Source of the DNA: Hippopus hippopus
Lineage: Eukaryota > Mollusca > Bivalvia > Cardiida > Cardiidae
Length of the DNA: 64,000 bases
NCBI GenBank assembly: GCA_946811185.2
Contig: OX328107.1
Coordinates: forward strand, 41,654,360 to 41,718,359
Direction of reading: 5' to 3'
Under the pieces are notes generated by a model. That model saw nothing but the letters and a program-made list of their open reading frames with translations, ran no database searches and was not told the DNA's origin. Position numbers and translations under genes: made by a program. Position 1 is the first letter of the stretch. Each line of letters starts with the position of its first letter. Below are positions 42,479 through 53,790 of the stretch, piece by piece.

Positions 42479-43981
42479 ATGGACCGGAATCTGTTTAAAA
42501 TGCTGCTGTTTACTTTCGTAATGTTCCTGGGACATGGATTTGTAACGGGTCAAACTGATGCAGATGTGCAGAGACTTGTACAAGATTTGAAGTCGAATTA
42601 CACTTTCTACGCTCGGCCACCCAGAAATCAATCACAAGTTTTGACAGTTTACATTGGGTTCTCGCTAAGTGCCATTAAGGAATTCGATGAAGTGAATGAT
42701 AAGTTTTCTGTGACCGGAAGTTTAATAATGACGTGGGAAGATGACAGACTGCGGTGGAGACCGGAAGAATATGGCGGGTTAGATCATATTCTTCTAAACA
42801 ATGACGTATTTTGGACACCGCCGCTCTATTTACAGAATTCGATTGACGAGGCCAAGAAAATTGGAGAGGAACCATACTGGAAAGTTAGGTTTCAATCACC
42901 AGGGTTCGCCGTTTTTTATCCAGGGGCTTCTTTGTCGGCTGTTTGTACCGCGAGAGTTTTTAACTTTCCTTGGGACGAACAGTATTGTTATTTAGCTTTT
43001 ACTCTTATTGGTTATACGGCAGGTGAAATTGACTTAAAACCTCTCAGAAGTGAATATCTTGATCCGCTCGAATATTTCTACGGTGACGGACTTTGGGAAG
43101 TTGAGGGGTCAAGAGCTGACATATTGGAATCTACCATTACCATTGGTTTCCATATGAGAAGGAAACCTTTACTTGCAGTGGTCAACATTATCTTACCTAT
43201 ACTGTTAATGTCATTTTTAAACATCATGGTATTTCTGATACCGGCTGAGAGTGGAGAACGAATATCTTTCTGTTTAACTGTGTTGTTAGCGATAGCTGTA
43301 TTTCTGACTCTCGTATCAGACAGTATGCCGAAGTCAGCCACATCTATTGCCTTTCTAAGTTACTACTTGGTGGCCGTGTTGTCCCTCAGCATACTTATTA
43401 CAATCGGAACAATTTTGAATCTCAAGATTTATTTTAAAGACGATGATACAGATGTACCACAATGGTTACAGAAATTTTTCCGATGTATATTATGTAGAAG
43501 GAGGCAAGGAAGAAAGAAAGTCAAAACGGATTCGAAATACCAAAACGGAACAAACAAAAATAGCGAGAGAGCTCTAACTTCAATCTGCGACAGTAATCCC
43601 AGAAATCTTGATCAGTTAAAAGGACCGTATAAAACACCAGTGTGCACGAATGAGCTAAGATTCAGTTTGAATTCTTGCCATCATGAAGGTGATATAAGGA
43701 GATCGGGAGTGTTTACTGTTCCTCAACATACAATACGGCCAGAGTTGAATGGGAGACATAACGGTATGACCAAAGATGGCGGACTTGCATCACAAAACAG
43801 AAATATGGATGAAATTTCTGAATACGACCGAAAATCACATTACGATGTGACGTGGAAAAATGTTAGTGTCGCAGTTGACATAATGTTCTTTTCTATTTCC
43901 TGTATACTTATTGTTGCTTTGACCGTAGTATTTTTTGTAGTTGCTACAACAGTCACTGTCGAAGAAGAATTCAGCGTGTAA
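42479..43981 (+). CDS. Nicotinic-receptor-like Cys-loop ligand-gated ion channel subunit, intronless
   Basis: A 500-residue membrane channel subunit of the pentameric Cys-loop family. Seen: signal peptide about 1-24; ligand-binding domain with WEDDRLRWRPEEYGG and FWTPPLY; Cys loop C156-x13-C170 (FNFPWDEQ inside); TM1 about 230-253; TM2 about 260-280; TM3 about 288-316; long basic cytoplasmic loop about 317-461; TM4 about 462-492. TM2 begins SGERISFCLTVLL. The Glu at -1' (E260) is typical of cation-selective channels. The loop C region (SRADILESTI) lacks the adjacent Cys pair of alpha subunits, so it is non-alpha-like; ligand unknown. The ATG at 42479 is preferred to an upstream in-frame GTG: it has good context (AACATGG) and starts the signal peptide. 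No introns, as in some expanded molluscan receptor families; retroposition followed by tandem duplication is possible. Confidence 0.93.
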   Translation: MDRNLFKMLLFTFVMFLGHGFVTGQTDADVQRLVQDLKSNYTFYARPPRNQSQVLTVYIGFSLSAIKEFDEVNDKFSVTGSLIMTWEDDRLRWRPEEYGGLDHILLNNDVFWTPPLYLQNSIDEAKKIGEEPYWKVRFQSPGFAVFYPGASLSAVCTARVFNFPWDEQYCYLAFTLIGYTAGEIDLKPLRSEYLDPLEYFYGDGLWEVEGSRADILESTITIGFHMRRKPLLAVVNIILPILLMSFLNIMVFLIPAESGERISFCLTVLLAIAVFLTLVSDSMPKSATSIAFLSYYLVAVLSLSILITIGTILNLKIYFKDDDTDVPQWLQKFFRCILCRRRQGRKKVKTDSKYQNGTNKNSERALTSICDSNPRNLDQLKGPYKTPVCTNELRFSLNSCHHEGDIRRSGVFTVPQHTIRPELNGRHNGMTKDGGLASQNRNMDEISEYDRKSHYDVTWKNVSVAVDIMFFSISCILIVALTVVFFVVATTVTVEEEFSV

Positions 43982-44081
43982 GGCTATTTTGATTACGCTG
44001 CACACACGCACAATTTGTTTTAAACTTTTATTATTACTTTAATTAAAAGCGTCAAAGTAAACAGCTTATGTAATATTCATG

Positions 44082-44087
44082 AATAAA
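44082..44087 (+). promoter_or_regulatory. Poly(A) signal of channel gene
   Basis: AATAAA about 100 nt after the TAA stop at 43979-43981. Confidence 0.5.
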
Positions 44088-44676
44088 ATTCCTGCTTATC
44101 ATTTCCACTTTTAACATTGCATAGATTAAATGGATGTAAGCCTGGCTTCGAACAAAACGAGACGCCCTGAACATGTTTCTGGACGAATAATCCTTTTTTC
44201 TGGTTCCAAAGTCATTATTACAGCTAAGTACTGTTAGCTGCTATAGTAGAGGGCGATACTTTAGATAAAAAGAACATCAAAGTATAACTTAGATCCTGTA
44301 TTATTATTAGTAGTATTAGTATTATTGTTAATTACATGATTCGTAACAGGAAGCCTGACGATAAAATGTTCAAAAATGTCCCCATAATTATGAATAAAAG
44401 TTTGTTACCTGACGTAAGGACAAGCTTGCTAAGTCTGAAATTTGGTCATTTGTGCAGTTATGACATAGAACTGAGACAATGTTTACCCGATGGTCTTTAT
44501 ATTTATGAATTTTGATTCTCAGTACTCTAAAGAATTTTACTTATTTTAAAAGAACGCATCTTCTCACTGGCTTAACCGAATGGTTCATTTTATCAGAAAT
44601 TGTGTCACTTTCTTACATAAAATTTATAATTAGACTTAGGCTACCAACCATAGTTACTTAGGCTACCAACCATAGT

Positions 44677-44905
44677 TTAAACTCTTTACCAAACGACAAT
44701 ATTTTAGACTTGTCCAAGTTGAAAGCATTTGCAGAGGACAAAATAAAAGTGACTCAAAAATTGAAACTTGACTTTAGAAGAGTAGAAAACATCGTAGGAA
44801 AAGGAGAAGATGCTGGTTACCAGCATTTTCTCCTTTTCCCACATTGTTTCAGACGGCTTCTTCCTCTGGGTCGTAAAAACCAGTGATTGCTTGGTTAAGG
44901 GTTAA
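44677..44905 (-). mobile_element. Family A MITE, well preserved
   Basis: TTAAACTCTTTACCAAACGA start; hairpin good; GGTTAAGGGTTAA end. Confidence 0.85.
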
Positions 44906-45104
44906 GGACCCTGGGGAAAAGGCTTTTTTAAAACATTGTCGGAAACAGTGTAAATGCTGGTAACAAGTTATTTTCCCTTTTCCACTTTTTTTTTCTATCC
45001 CTTTAAAGAAAAAAAATCTACCATTTTAGGCCTGTTTTGATTAGTTTTCTTCAAATAATTTGAATTTAGACACACCAAATTTGACTATGCGGTAAAGAGT
45101 TACA
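44902..45104 (+). mobile_element. Family A MITE, tail-to-tail neighbour
   Basis: Shares the TTAA at 44902-44905 with the previous copy but in opposite orientation; diverged. Confidence 0.6.
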
Positions 45105-46125
45105 ATGGTTGATGAATACATAGGCTGGCTGTAGAACAACCATGATTTTTTGAATACTAAGTTAAGATACTTCAAGAGCTACCAATAAAGCTTAACTATT
45201 TCAGTTTCAAATTTACAATACATTCAACAAGCTACAAACTACTCCATAAGATTTTTTTTTAGGTTTGACGAGACAAGCACACGATATAGATCCAAGATCA
45301 GATTGCACGTTCTGTGCTATCTGATCTTAATCTATGACGTCCGCAGAAGTCCATGTTTCCTTCAAGAGCTACCAAGAAAACTGATCTATTTCAGTGTCAA
45401 ATATACAAACTCGGTCTCTTTCGAAAACTGAAAACACAATCTTTCAATACTTCGAAAGTTTTTTTTACGTCGTTTAGACTTAATTAGACAAGCGAACGCT
45501 ATAGATTTAAGACTGCACAGTCTGTAAAAAAAAAAAGAAATTCAATGTGACTGGGCAGAAATGTCCACGACAGAAAGACGATTGTGTCATGATTAAGAGT
45601 TATGTCCGTCGGTCAAAGATCAAGGTCACAGCGGGCCCGGAAGTGTTTGTAAGGGTTGTTATCATAGTCAACGTTCATGTTCACAGTTCACAGGATAGGG
45701 TTATATTAACTTCAGGGGCATCAGTCACATCTCAATTACAAGTCTAGTCTTTTTTTCCCCCTCTTATTGTTCTCAACACATGGACACAATCGTTAATGAA
45801 AAGTTTCATAACTGAACAATGAAGCTATAAAAGGCACTTTGGCGGCCAAGAAGTAAATAATGAGGATGTTAAAATACATTTAGATTTAATTCATACCATT
45901 TAAAAAATACGGAAATTCGGCTAGTGTGAGATGACAATCTGTTATTGTAAAGCGGGTCCAAATGATAACCGCTGGCAGGAAAATGAATCTTAAAACTAGG
46001 GTAAAAGTTGCGAGGTCGCACTATCTTTTATTAACTTTTTATCTGGGTTTAAATTTCATCTTTCTACCTGCGACTAACCGTTGGACAGACCATACAAAAA
46101 CAGATTCACAATGTTTTCTATACTT
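45105..46125. other. Intergenic, no gene seen
   Basis: Contains a family D palindrome and a 45550-45740 stretch of the AAGGTCACAG type that resembles molluscan dispersed repeats. The open frame there lacks recognisable domains. Confidence 0.35.
45262..45345. repeat. Family D palindrome
   Basis: ATAGATCCAAGATCAGATTG and CTATCTGATCTTAATCTATG. Confidence 0.6.
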
Positions 46126-46352
46126 TAACTCTTTACCAAACGACACAATGTTGGACTATACTAAATTCAAAGCACTTGCAGACGACAAATTTAATGTAGC
46201 TCAAATGATGATTTCTGTACTTGATAGGGTAGAAAACATTGCGGGAAAAGTAGAAAATGCAGGTTACCAGCATTTTCTCGTTTTCTCATGATGTTTTCAA
46301 AAGCTTTCTTCCTTAGCGTTGTTAACACAAGGGATTATTTGGTAAACGGTAA
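46126..46352 (-). mobile_element. Family A MITE
   Basis: TTTAACTCTTTACCAAACGA start; hairpin with few mismatches; TTTGGTAAACGGTAAA end. Confidence 0.75.
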
Positions 46353-46698
46353 AAACGCATAAATTAGGTTTAAATGCATATTTACACTCACATTGTTTAC
46401 TCTTGGCCGCTACTAGGGCTTTAATGTAATATCAATTTCATTATAATGCAAAATACATGTATTGGAGCAAAAGATTTTGCTTTGCGACGCAGATCTATAT
46501 TTTACCTATGTAGTCTAAACATTCAACTACATGTATAAGGTGCACTATGACTCATGGAAAAAAATAGTGCGATGCAGCAAGAGAGCACATTTTCACGTGT
46601 CACTCTGTTTTATGCTTATCTCTCTTTCTACATATATATACAAGTGTAGATGGTAGAACTTTCTTTTCCCTGAACTAAAAAAAAAAAAAAATGAATGC

Positions 46699-46950
46699 GA
46701 GTCATGCTCTGTGAAAAGGGAGTTTGTTACATTTGCAAAAAATATCGACCCAAGTCAGTCAGCGCAGTCCGGGCAGGCTGACCTGGGTCGAAACTTTTTG
46801 CTTTTGGTCAATTTTCTTTATGTCAAAGGACCAGTTTACCCCATGATTCAGTGGGTTGTTAGACAAAATGGAAATTATGGATCTATGATTATGTGATGAC
46901 TTGCTTGGTATAATGCAGCGCGGAGATGCATTAAACCCCCAGAGCATGGA
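46699..46950 (+). mobile_element. Family B element
   Basis: GAGTCATGCTCTGTGAAAAG start, CCCCCAGAGCATGGA end. Confidence 0.75.
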
Positions 46951-47012
46951 TCCATTGAATAGAATGTAATCGGTAATATGTATCTAAAATTTAGTAATTA
47001 CTATTGTTAAAA

Positions 47013-47243
47013 GTCCTCAGGAGCGTGTCGGAATGCCCTTGGACAAGACACATCGGAACTAGTAAAAGCAAGAAACATACCCTTGGATAAGTTATGTAAC
47101 ACAAAGAAGACAAATGAAGATATGGAGAAAAAAGTCATGTGGTGGAGACAGCAGTTGCTCGTGATATTCGAAGGTGGGGGGATAGGTAGACCCGGTAAGG
47201 GAATACGAGTTACTTTACTGTATCTAAATGTACATGTATTTTG
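47013..47243 (+). other. Unassigned open frame
   Basis: About 75 codons open between stops, including LGQDTSELVKARNIPLDKLC and MEKKVMWWRQQLLVIFEGGG. The composition looks protein-like, but no domain, start or splice context was recognised. It could be a fragment of a gene or transposon. Confidence 0.25.
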
Positions 47244-47429
47244 AAGTTAGGTTTAAGCCTTTACAACAAAAATCAGGGTTTTAACGATCCCGGCAGAGAG
47301 GGCCTTTGAAAATCCCTCAGAAGATTGTTGGTGATTATTTTGTTTTTGGGGATAGTGCATGATATAGGACAAAACTCATCATAACGTGACAGTATTCATT
47401 CCTTGACTTAAAAATAGACTCTTAGACCT

Positions 47430-47830
47430 GTTTATTAACGACTGGAATCAAGACTTAGAAAATCAATCATATTTAGTATTACATAAACATTTGAAAACCA
47501 AGTTAGAATGCTCACCACATCTGCATCGCATGTTCAATTCATCTTATAGAAAAACCTCATCTAGATTAAGACTCTGTTCTCACCAGTTAAGTATTGTTAC
47601 TTGACGAAGTAGAAATATAGACTGATCCAAAAGAAATGTCAATTATGCGAACTGGATGAAATTTAAGACGAGGACCATTTCCTCCTAATATGCCCTTATT
47701 ACAAAACATTAAGAGAACAATACATTAATTAGTATATACTTTTATACAAGACCCAGCATGTTTAAACTCATATCACTCTTGAATTAAGAAAAGTTGCAGA
47801 CACTGAATAAGATGGCTATTTACCACAAAA
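47430..47830 (+). pseudogene. LINE (non-LTR retrotransposon) C-terminal fragment
   Basis: Translated in changing frames: SYRKTSSRLRLCSHQLSI, then KKCQLCELDEI (stop) DEDHFLLICPYYKTLREQY. The CxxC...H-x4-C knuckle with HFLLICP is the usual C-terminal end of jockey/CR1-type LINE polymerases. At least one stop and one frameshift. It may continue to a 3' end near 49445 (AATAAAGTTCTGTTC followed by a TTCTG microsatellite). Confidence 0.65.
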
Positions 47831-48639
47831 AGGCATTTGAAAAAAAAAAGTAGTAATGAATTAGTATGCGAAGTGTGCAAAAATGAATTGATCCATCTGC
47901 AAAGAGTCTTGGTTTTCGTTTCGACAAGGCCCATTCGCATGTGGAATTGATCAAGCCATTTACCATAATGATTATTATATACCTATACAATATTTTTTGT
48001 CTGTGTAGAAACATAGTGCCACAATGCATTATAGTTAAAAATACAAATGCTTTCTCCTGGCACAATGTTCTCGGAAGTTATTATTGCATGAGTAAAAAAT
48101 GTACATTCAAACAGTCAAGGGTTATATAAACATTGCTATTAATTGTTGGCCAGATAATTTTAACCTCTGGGCGTAAGGCTAGATTACATAACAATGTTTT
48201 AAAAAGCTTTAAAATAACAAATCAAGAAGTTGAATGATTACAGTAATGGGTTACGAGAACATGTTTGTTTTTACTTAGTTTTTATTCAATATTTCTTTTT
48301 ATGGAAAACTTTGTGTATGAGATAACATGCCAGCATTTCGAGCACAGTGCTCCCAAAAGTCTAAAAAATGCGTTAGGACTTGCTTTCTCACGTTATCAAT
48401 GTAATACAGAAGCATCGTGGTAGTTGGAGAAATTGCCAGTGCTGTGCCATTTCTCCAACTTCGACGGCGTTTTAATTTCATTGATTCATTGTCTGCTGCA
48501 GACGACTTTTCTGTTCTTGTCACGTAATGAACCACCCTGTACAGAATTGTGCCTGAATGTAAAAAATTGTTCGCCGTGAGCAGCTTCTCCATTTGCGACA
48601 GATTCTGTCTCATTTACGCCGACTGTATTATATACGGAT

Positions 48640-49110
48640 AGTTTCAATGCCACCTGCTGCAAATTTGTAGTCCGCAATTTGTGACCAATCGTCTCATTCA
48701 CTCGAGCATTAACCATTAACCAACAATGTATGTTAAATTTACTACATATGGATTGTTTCCAAAGCCACCTGCTGCAAATTTGTTTCGTAATAATTCATTT
48801 AAGTACTAGTATTATTCCCCAATTCAGGATTGCTTTACTAAACACAGAGTCTCAGAGCCGTCTTCTAATTTTTTACATTTCAAACAATAGTTTAGGTTGA
48901 CTATATATGTTTGTGTATGTTTATATATAATGTCTAATTGTGTGTATGATTTAGATATTATTCAGGTTTATTCCATCATATACACATTTTCTTAAAGCCG
49001 TCTGCAGCATATTAGTTTTCAAAATTGCATTTCATAAATACCAATTACCAATTTATGATGACTATATTATAAAATGATGATTTCGATGCCGTCTACTGCA
49101 TATTTGTTTC
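48640..49110. repeat. Spaced GCCRYCTGCTGCAAATTTGT motifs
   Basis: CCACCTGCTGCAAATTTGT at about 48651 and 48768, and diverged GCCGTCTGCAGCATATTAG and GCCGTCTACTGCATATTTG at about 48997 and 49088. Weakly periodic; perhaps the 3' UTR of the LINE ending near 49445. Confidence 0.4.
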
Positions 49111-49674
49111 ACAGCAAAAGAAAGTAGTTTCATACAATCTTTAATTATATATGTGCATGAACTTTCGTTGAATAGAATGAACGGACATGCATATATAAAT
49201 GGAAATTGAATTTTAAAACATCCGATTTAAATTTTGCGTTACTACCGCAAATCACGTCAAATTAAATTAAACTAAATCCCAGCATTTCAGATAAAACAAA
49301 CCATATTAAAATCATTAGTGTTTTTCTGATTTATTATGTCATTGTTGCATGTACATGTATGCTTTGTTGTCTCTTGTATGTAACGATGAACTGCTATGTA
49401 GTTCACGTTGAAGCAATAAAGTTCTGTTCAGTTTTGTTCTGTTCTAAATGCATTATATTGTCCGTTCTCCCAATTACTTCGTTTTCAAAAATTTAGTCAC
49501 CGTATGACTTATTTCTGAAACAAACTTATCTTATACAATTTCCGTTTCTAGACACTGGGTTATTCTTATCCAATAAAAATTCCCTCTTAATTACAGAATT
49601 CTTAACAGTGACGTAAACGAAGAATTGATTAGTCTTTTTCCACTTCGAAAGAGGGGCATTGAAAGAGAAAAATT

Positions 49675-49903
49675 AATTACCACATGACAAAATCTAAGAG
49701 CCATCTAAAAGTCAAAGCATTTAGCAGATGTCTTATCAAAGATAGTTCCAATGATTGAAGTTGTCTGTAATAGCGGAAGAGAAACATTGTGTGAAAAAAA
49801 GAAAATGCTGTTTACCAGCATTTTCTCCTTTTCCCACAATGTTTTCTAGAGCTTTGTTGGTCAGGGTCGTCTAAATTTGGTATTGTATGGAAAAAGGGTT
49901 AAA
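49675..49903 (-). mobile_element. Family A MITE
   Basis: AATTACCACATGACAAAATC start; hairpin good; GGAAAAAGGGTTAA end. Confidence 0.75.
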
Positions 49904-50039
49904 CAAGGTGCACATATCAACACAGTTAAAAAATTTGCATTGTTTTATTTTTTATACAGAGATTTGCTGTAAACAATGGTATTTTACAAAAAAAAAAAAA
50001 AATCTATCCCGTTTGAAATTATTATATTTGTAGGAAATT

Positions 50040-50215
50040 TGTAGCGAAAACTTGGCTAGATTTTTCCACATACGTATTATCTATGGCCATTTTTCGCATG
50101 CTACTTTTAGCGGCAAATTACGACCTGCGTATTAATATTTATCATGTATAGGATACTGATATATCATAGCAGACAGGTCTATCGTCGAAGAACATGACAT
50201 GCACAGCCAACGCCA
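50040..50215. repeat. Dispersed repeat shared with 60228-60402
   Basis: Both copies share GGCTAGATTTTTCCACA, GCTACTTTT..AGCGGCA, TCATAGCAGACAGGT and AATATGACATGC or ACATGACATGCAC. About 170 bp; class unknown. Confidence 0.65.
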
Positions 50216-50739
50216 TTCACATGCATAAAATTTACACCCATATGTAACTTTCTAAATGAAGTAAAAAGCCTATAAGCACGTTAAAGCATAAATGACTCTG
50301 TGTTTCAAAACCCGCGTACCCCCTTTTTTTCCCCCAAAAGATGGCCTTATATCTTTTTTTTTTCAACAGCTTACATGTGCAGCATCGTAATTATTCAACG
50401 TTTTCCACTGCGGTGATAGGCTAAACCATTGAAAAGATTTATATTCTAATGTTGAAGCCGTAATAAGTTTTTGCAAAGACATCAAAAAGAATATTGGAAA
50501 ATCTACGTAGATCGAAAATGTGTGCAGTAAGATCTTTGACCCATTCATAAGCACACATTTACGTAATTTAAGATACAGGGTGTTTCATAACATGTGTTAC
50601 ATTTTCAAATGCGCCTAAGGTATATTAATGACAAAGGTATTACAATGAAACTCATTTAAATTAAAAAGTTTCAGAATACAGTTTTATTGCATGCACAGTA
50701 TGAAAGGTAACATTTAAAAATAAAGGCGGCTAACGCCTT

Positions 50740-50820
50740 TCAAAACATAGGTGCACTGGTCGCCGCGATATAACTGAAATAATGTTGAAGACGGCGTTAA
50801 ACACCATACAATCAATCGAC
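50740..50820 (+). mobile_element. SINE 3' tail fragment
   Basis: Contains ATAGGTGCACTGGTCGCCGC and CGGCGTTAAACACCATACAA only. Confidence 0.6.
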
Positions 50821-51027
50821 CCTCCATGCACAATAAAACTCAATTTTCAGTATCAGGGAAATATCAGAATCCTTACGAGCTATCCTGGTATACGGCTAAT
50901 AGAAAAATCACATTGAACCTCCTGTACACGTTAAACATAGATATGTATAGTAACAGGAAATAAGTTTAAAAATATGTAAATTAATGTTTTACTCAAAACC
51001 GCGCAGCAACAGTTTTAATTGCTTGTG

Positions 51028-51205
51028 TTAACCCTTTACCGCACAATCCCGAGTTTTAATGACCCTGGTTAGGAAGGCTTTTGAAAACTTTGTGGGAAAA
51101 GGAGAAAATGCTGGTAACCATCATTTGAGCCAGAGTTTAAATTTTCCACCTGCAAATGCTTGTAATTTGGACAAGTCTCAATATTGTTGTGTGGTAAAGA
51201 GTTAA
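51028..51205 (+). mobile_element. Family A MITE lacking one hairpin arm
   Basis: TTAACCCTTTACCGCACAAT start. After GCTGGTAACCA the sequence jumps to TCATTTGAGCC, so the downstream arm is missing from the tip onward. GTGTGGTAAAGAGTTAA end. Confidence 0.75.
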
Positions 51206-51313
51206 CTTTATGGGTGGATGGTTTTTCTTTTTTTTTGAGACGATCTTTTTAAATTCGATGTAAATAGGGAAATCTCTCAAAAATTAGTAACTCACAATGA
51301 TGAACACGTACTT

Positions 51314-51450
51314 CTTTAAATCTTTACCACAAAGTCCTGAATTTTAACGACTCTCGGGAAGAGAGCTTTTGATAACATTGTGGGTAAAGGAGAAAATGTT
51401 GGTTTCCAGCGTTTTCTCCTTTTCCCAAAATGTTTTCTACCCATTTTTGA
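51314..51450 (+). mobile_element. Family A MITE, right part missing
   Basis: TTTAAATCTTTACCACAAAG start; hairpin present; truncated after TGTTTTCTACCC. Confidence 0.65.
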
Positions 51451-53790
51451 AACACTCTAGGTTTGTTATTCTCTAAATGATTTCAAGGTAGCATTTCGCA
51501 AAACAGAATCTACTTTTGTCGAACTACAGAGACTTCCCTTCACAGCATAAACTTTGCAAATGAGAAATCAGGTCAGATAAAAGAAGAAACTGTCTCCCCA
51601 TTAGATCACTGATAATTTCTTCCTACAGCTGGGCAATTATTGGTGCATCACTTATATGGAATAGCACAGTAAAATGAAATCTATCATTTGTAATATGGGA
51701 AACAAAGTCCTGGAAATAACAACAAGCCCATGATTATGATACCAAAAGCAAAAAAAAAAAAAAATGTTCATCTGTTCATGCACAATACTACAGTTGTGCT
51801 GATATTGGATGAGGTGGAGCCAAGCATAGTCTTAGTATACTGCTGCAGGCATTTTCTTTTTGACATACGACAAGTACCTTTACATACATGTTTGATAGAA
51901 ATAGAGAAAAACAAAGCTCATGCATAGGCCTTTTGCCCATAGCAGAAATAAGGAGAGTCACTAATCATCTATCAAACAAGGTAAATGATAACTGGCCAGA
52001 TAAAATATCAAAAAAGCTTCTCTCTTAAATGTGTACAATATCAAAGAAAAAACTAAAAAAAGTTTTTTTTTGAATTTACACAGATTATAAATCAATAGAA
52101 TACAATGTAATTGACTAAAAGAAGACATAGCCTTGAAGCTATGCAGGTAGAAAACAAGAAGTTATACATATGTAAGAACAAAATAATCTGAGCAATCAAA
52201 GCATTGCCATGTAAATGATGATAATTTGCATGACAATTACGCCAAAAAATATGTTAATGACAAGAACATTAATAGTACATGGTAACACACAAATGACCTT
52301 CATTTCAAAGATAACATAGAAGGGAAACAAAATTGATAAAAGAATATGGAAAAAAAAAAACGGGGCTCTTCATTGCATAGTTTAAGACTTAAGCATATTA
52401 TATCAAACCCAATGCAACTCATTTCCAACAATTAAACTTAGCCTTCTGTTATAGTCATGGCACAATGCTTCAAATTATTTCCTTGTTTCTTAATGCCAAC
52501 TAGTTACCCTGACATAATTCTGAACATGTAAGAACGGAAAAAAACGACAACCACAGTTTTCATAACAAAAACATAAAATCATAGATAAGGCGGGTAGGCA
52601 TGAGAATGATGATGGTGAAGGTTTTACTGAGCAAATACAAGCATGAATGAGCTCTCATTCACTATAACACTATGGTCCTCTGTAAATGAATACTAACCAA
52701 CAGTGTGAGATAACAGGTGCATCTACCCTATTGAAATATCAAATCCAAATGGGGAATTCATCTTGGTAACTCAAATTGCTAGTAAATCACCTGGTGACTT
52801 AAATGATGTGTGTAAAAAGTGAAACAAGATTAACTATGAATAATTTATCGCTGATTTTTGGCAGTTAACTCTTTCCTAGCCAAATAGTTAATGCCCGCCT
52901 CTTTCGATGCCTGGAAATAGGCTCCAATGAAACTCAGTAAGAGTTTTACCATATTAGGCTTGACTAAACAAGCGGACTACAGAGTTCTAACATCAGACTA
53001 CATGTTCCGTTCAGTCTGATCTTGATCTGTGATGTCCGCAAAGGCCACTGTTTTCAGCTATAGTGCTGAAAGGGTTAAATTCATGCATATGTATGCTGTA
53101 TTTAACTAAAAAGGTGGGTATGCCTGTAGGTCATACCTTTACTACTTCATGGCAAGTTCTAATTTTAGTACTTTGATATCATTGTCTGAGAGAACTAAAT
53201 TGATAAATTAACAAGAGAAGGCACTGTAGATAGCATATGCAATGTCCTCTTAGTAAATAAGATCAAGGTATATTTTACTTTTAAACTTTTTTGTCCGTTT
53301 TTTAGATACACGAGTTAAATGGTACACAATGTATCAGTAACTTCAGTACTTTGATTTACACTAAAAGTTTCTTAAAATTTACTGTAATGAATATAACTAT
53401 TAAGATCATGAAAATAAGCATACCAATAAATTTTAGATTTTTTTTGTTTATCGAAAATAAAGAAATGAACCAGATAGTTGTTGAATTCTCAGCAATTGGT
53501 ATAAGAAATTAAAAAGTATATTAATGAACTTTGGTTGTAAGTGCTTCCATTTTATCCATGAATATGACAAATTGATATACAATTAATCAGAAAATGCCAT
53601 CTGGGTTGAATCTAGGATGCATTCAAGGCATTTGTGTTCAAGAAAATGTGCTTTATCTGAAAAATATCCTTGTAGTTTCTCAGATTATGATTTTTTTGGA
53701 AGCTTAAATCATAAAAAATAGTGCTGTCAGTGCTTTGATTTGCATTAAATGTTCTTCTATTTTGTTAGAAATTCATAGAATTATCTAAAT
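51451..53790. other. Long element-poor AT-rich stretch, no gene seen
   Basis: Only one family D palindrome (52960-53046) was found. No ORF above 65 codons has recognisable content and no convincing exon was seen. It could be a long UTR or intron of a gene not otherwise visible. Confidence 0.4.
52960..53046. repeat. Family D palindrome
   Basis: ACATCAGACTACATGTTCCG and TCAGTCTGATCTTGATCTGT; it shares the leading TTGACTAAACAAGCG-like flank with the 45262 copy. Confidence 0.6.

Noticed and set aside
48299..48716. Minus-strand ORFs of 104 and 76 codons
   Set aside because: No domain, overlapping in different frames, and within the probable 3' region of a LINE.
50578..50620. Mariner-like terminus (ACAGGGTGTTTCATAAC)
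   Set aside because: No matching inverted end or transposase remnant was found nearby.
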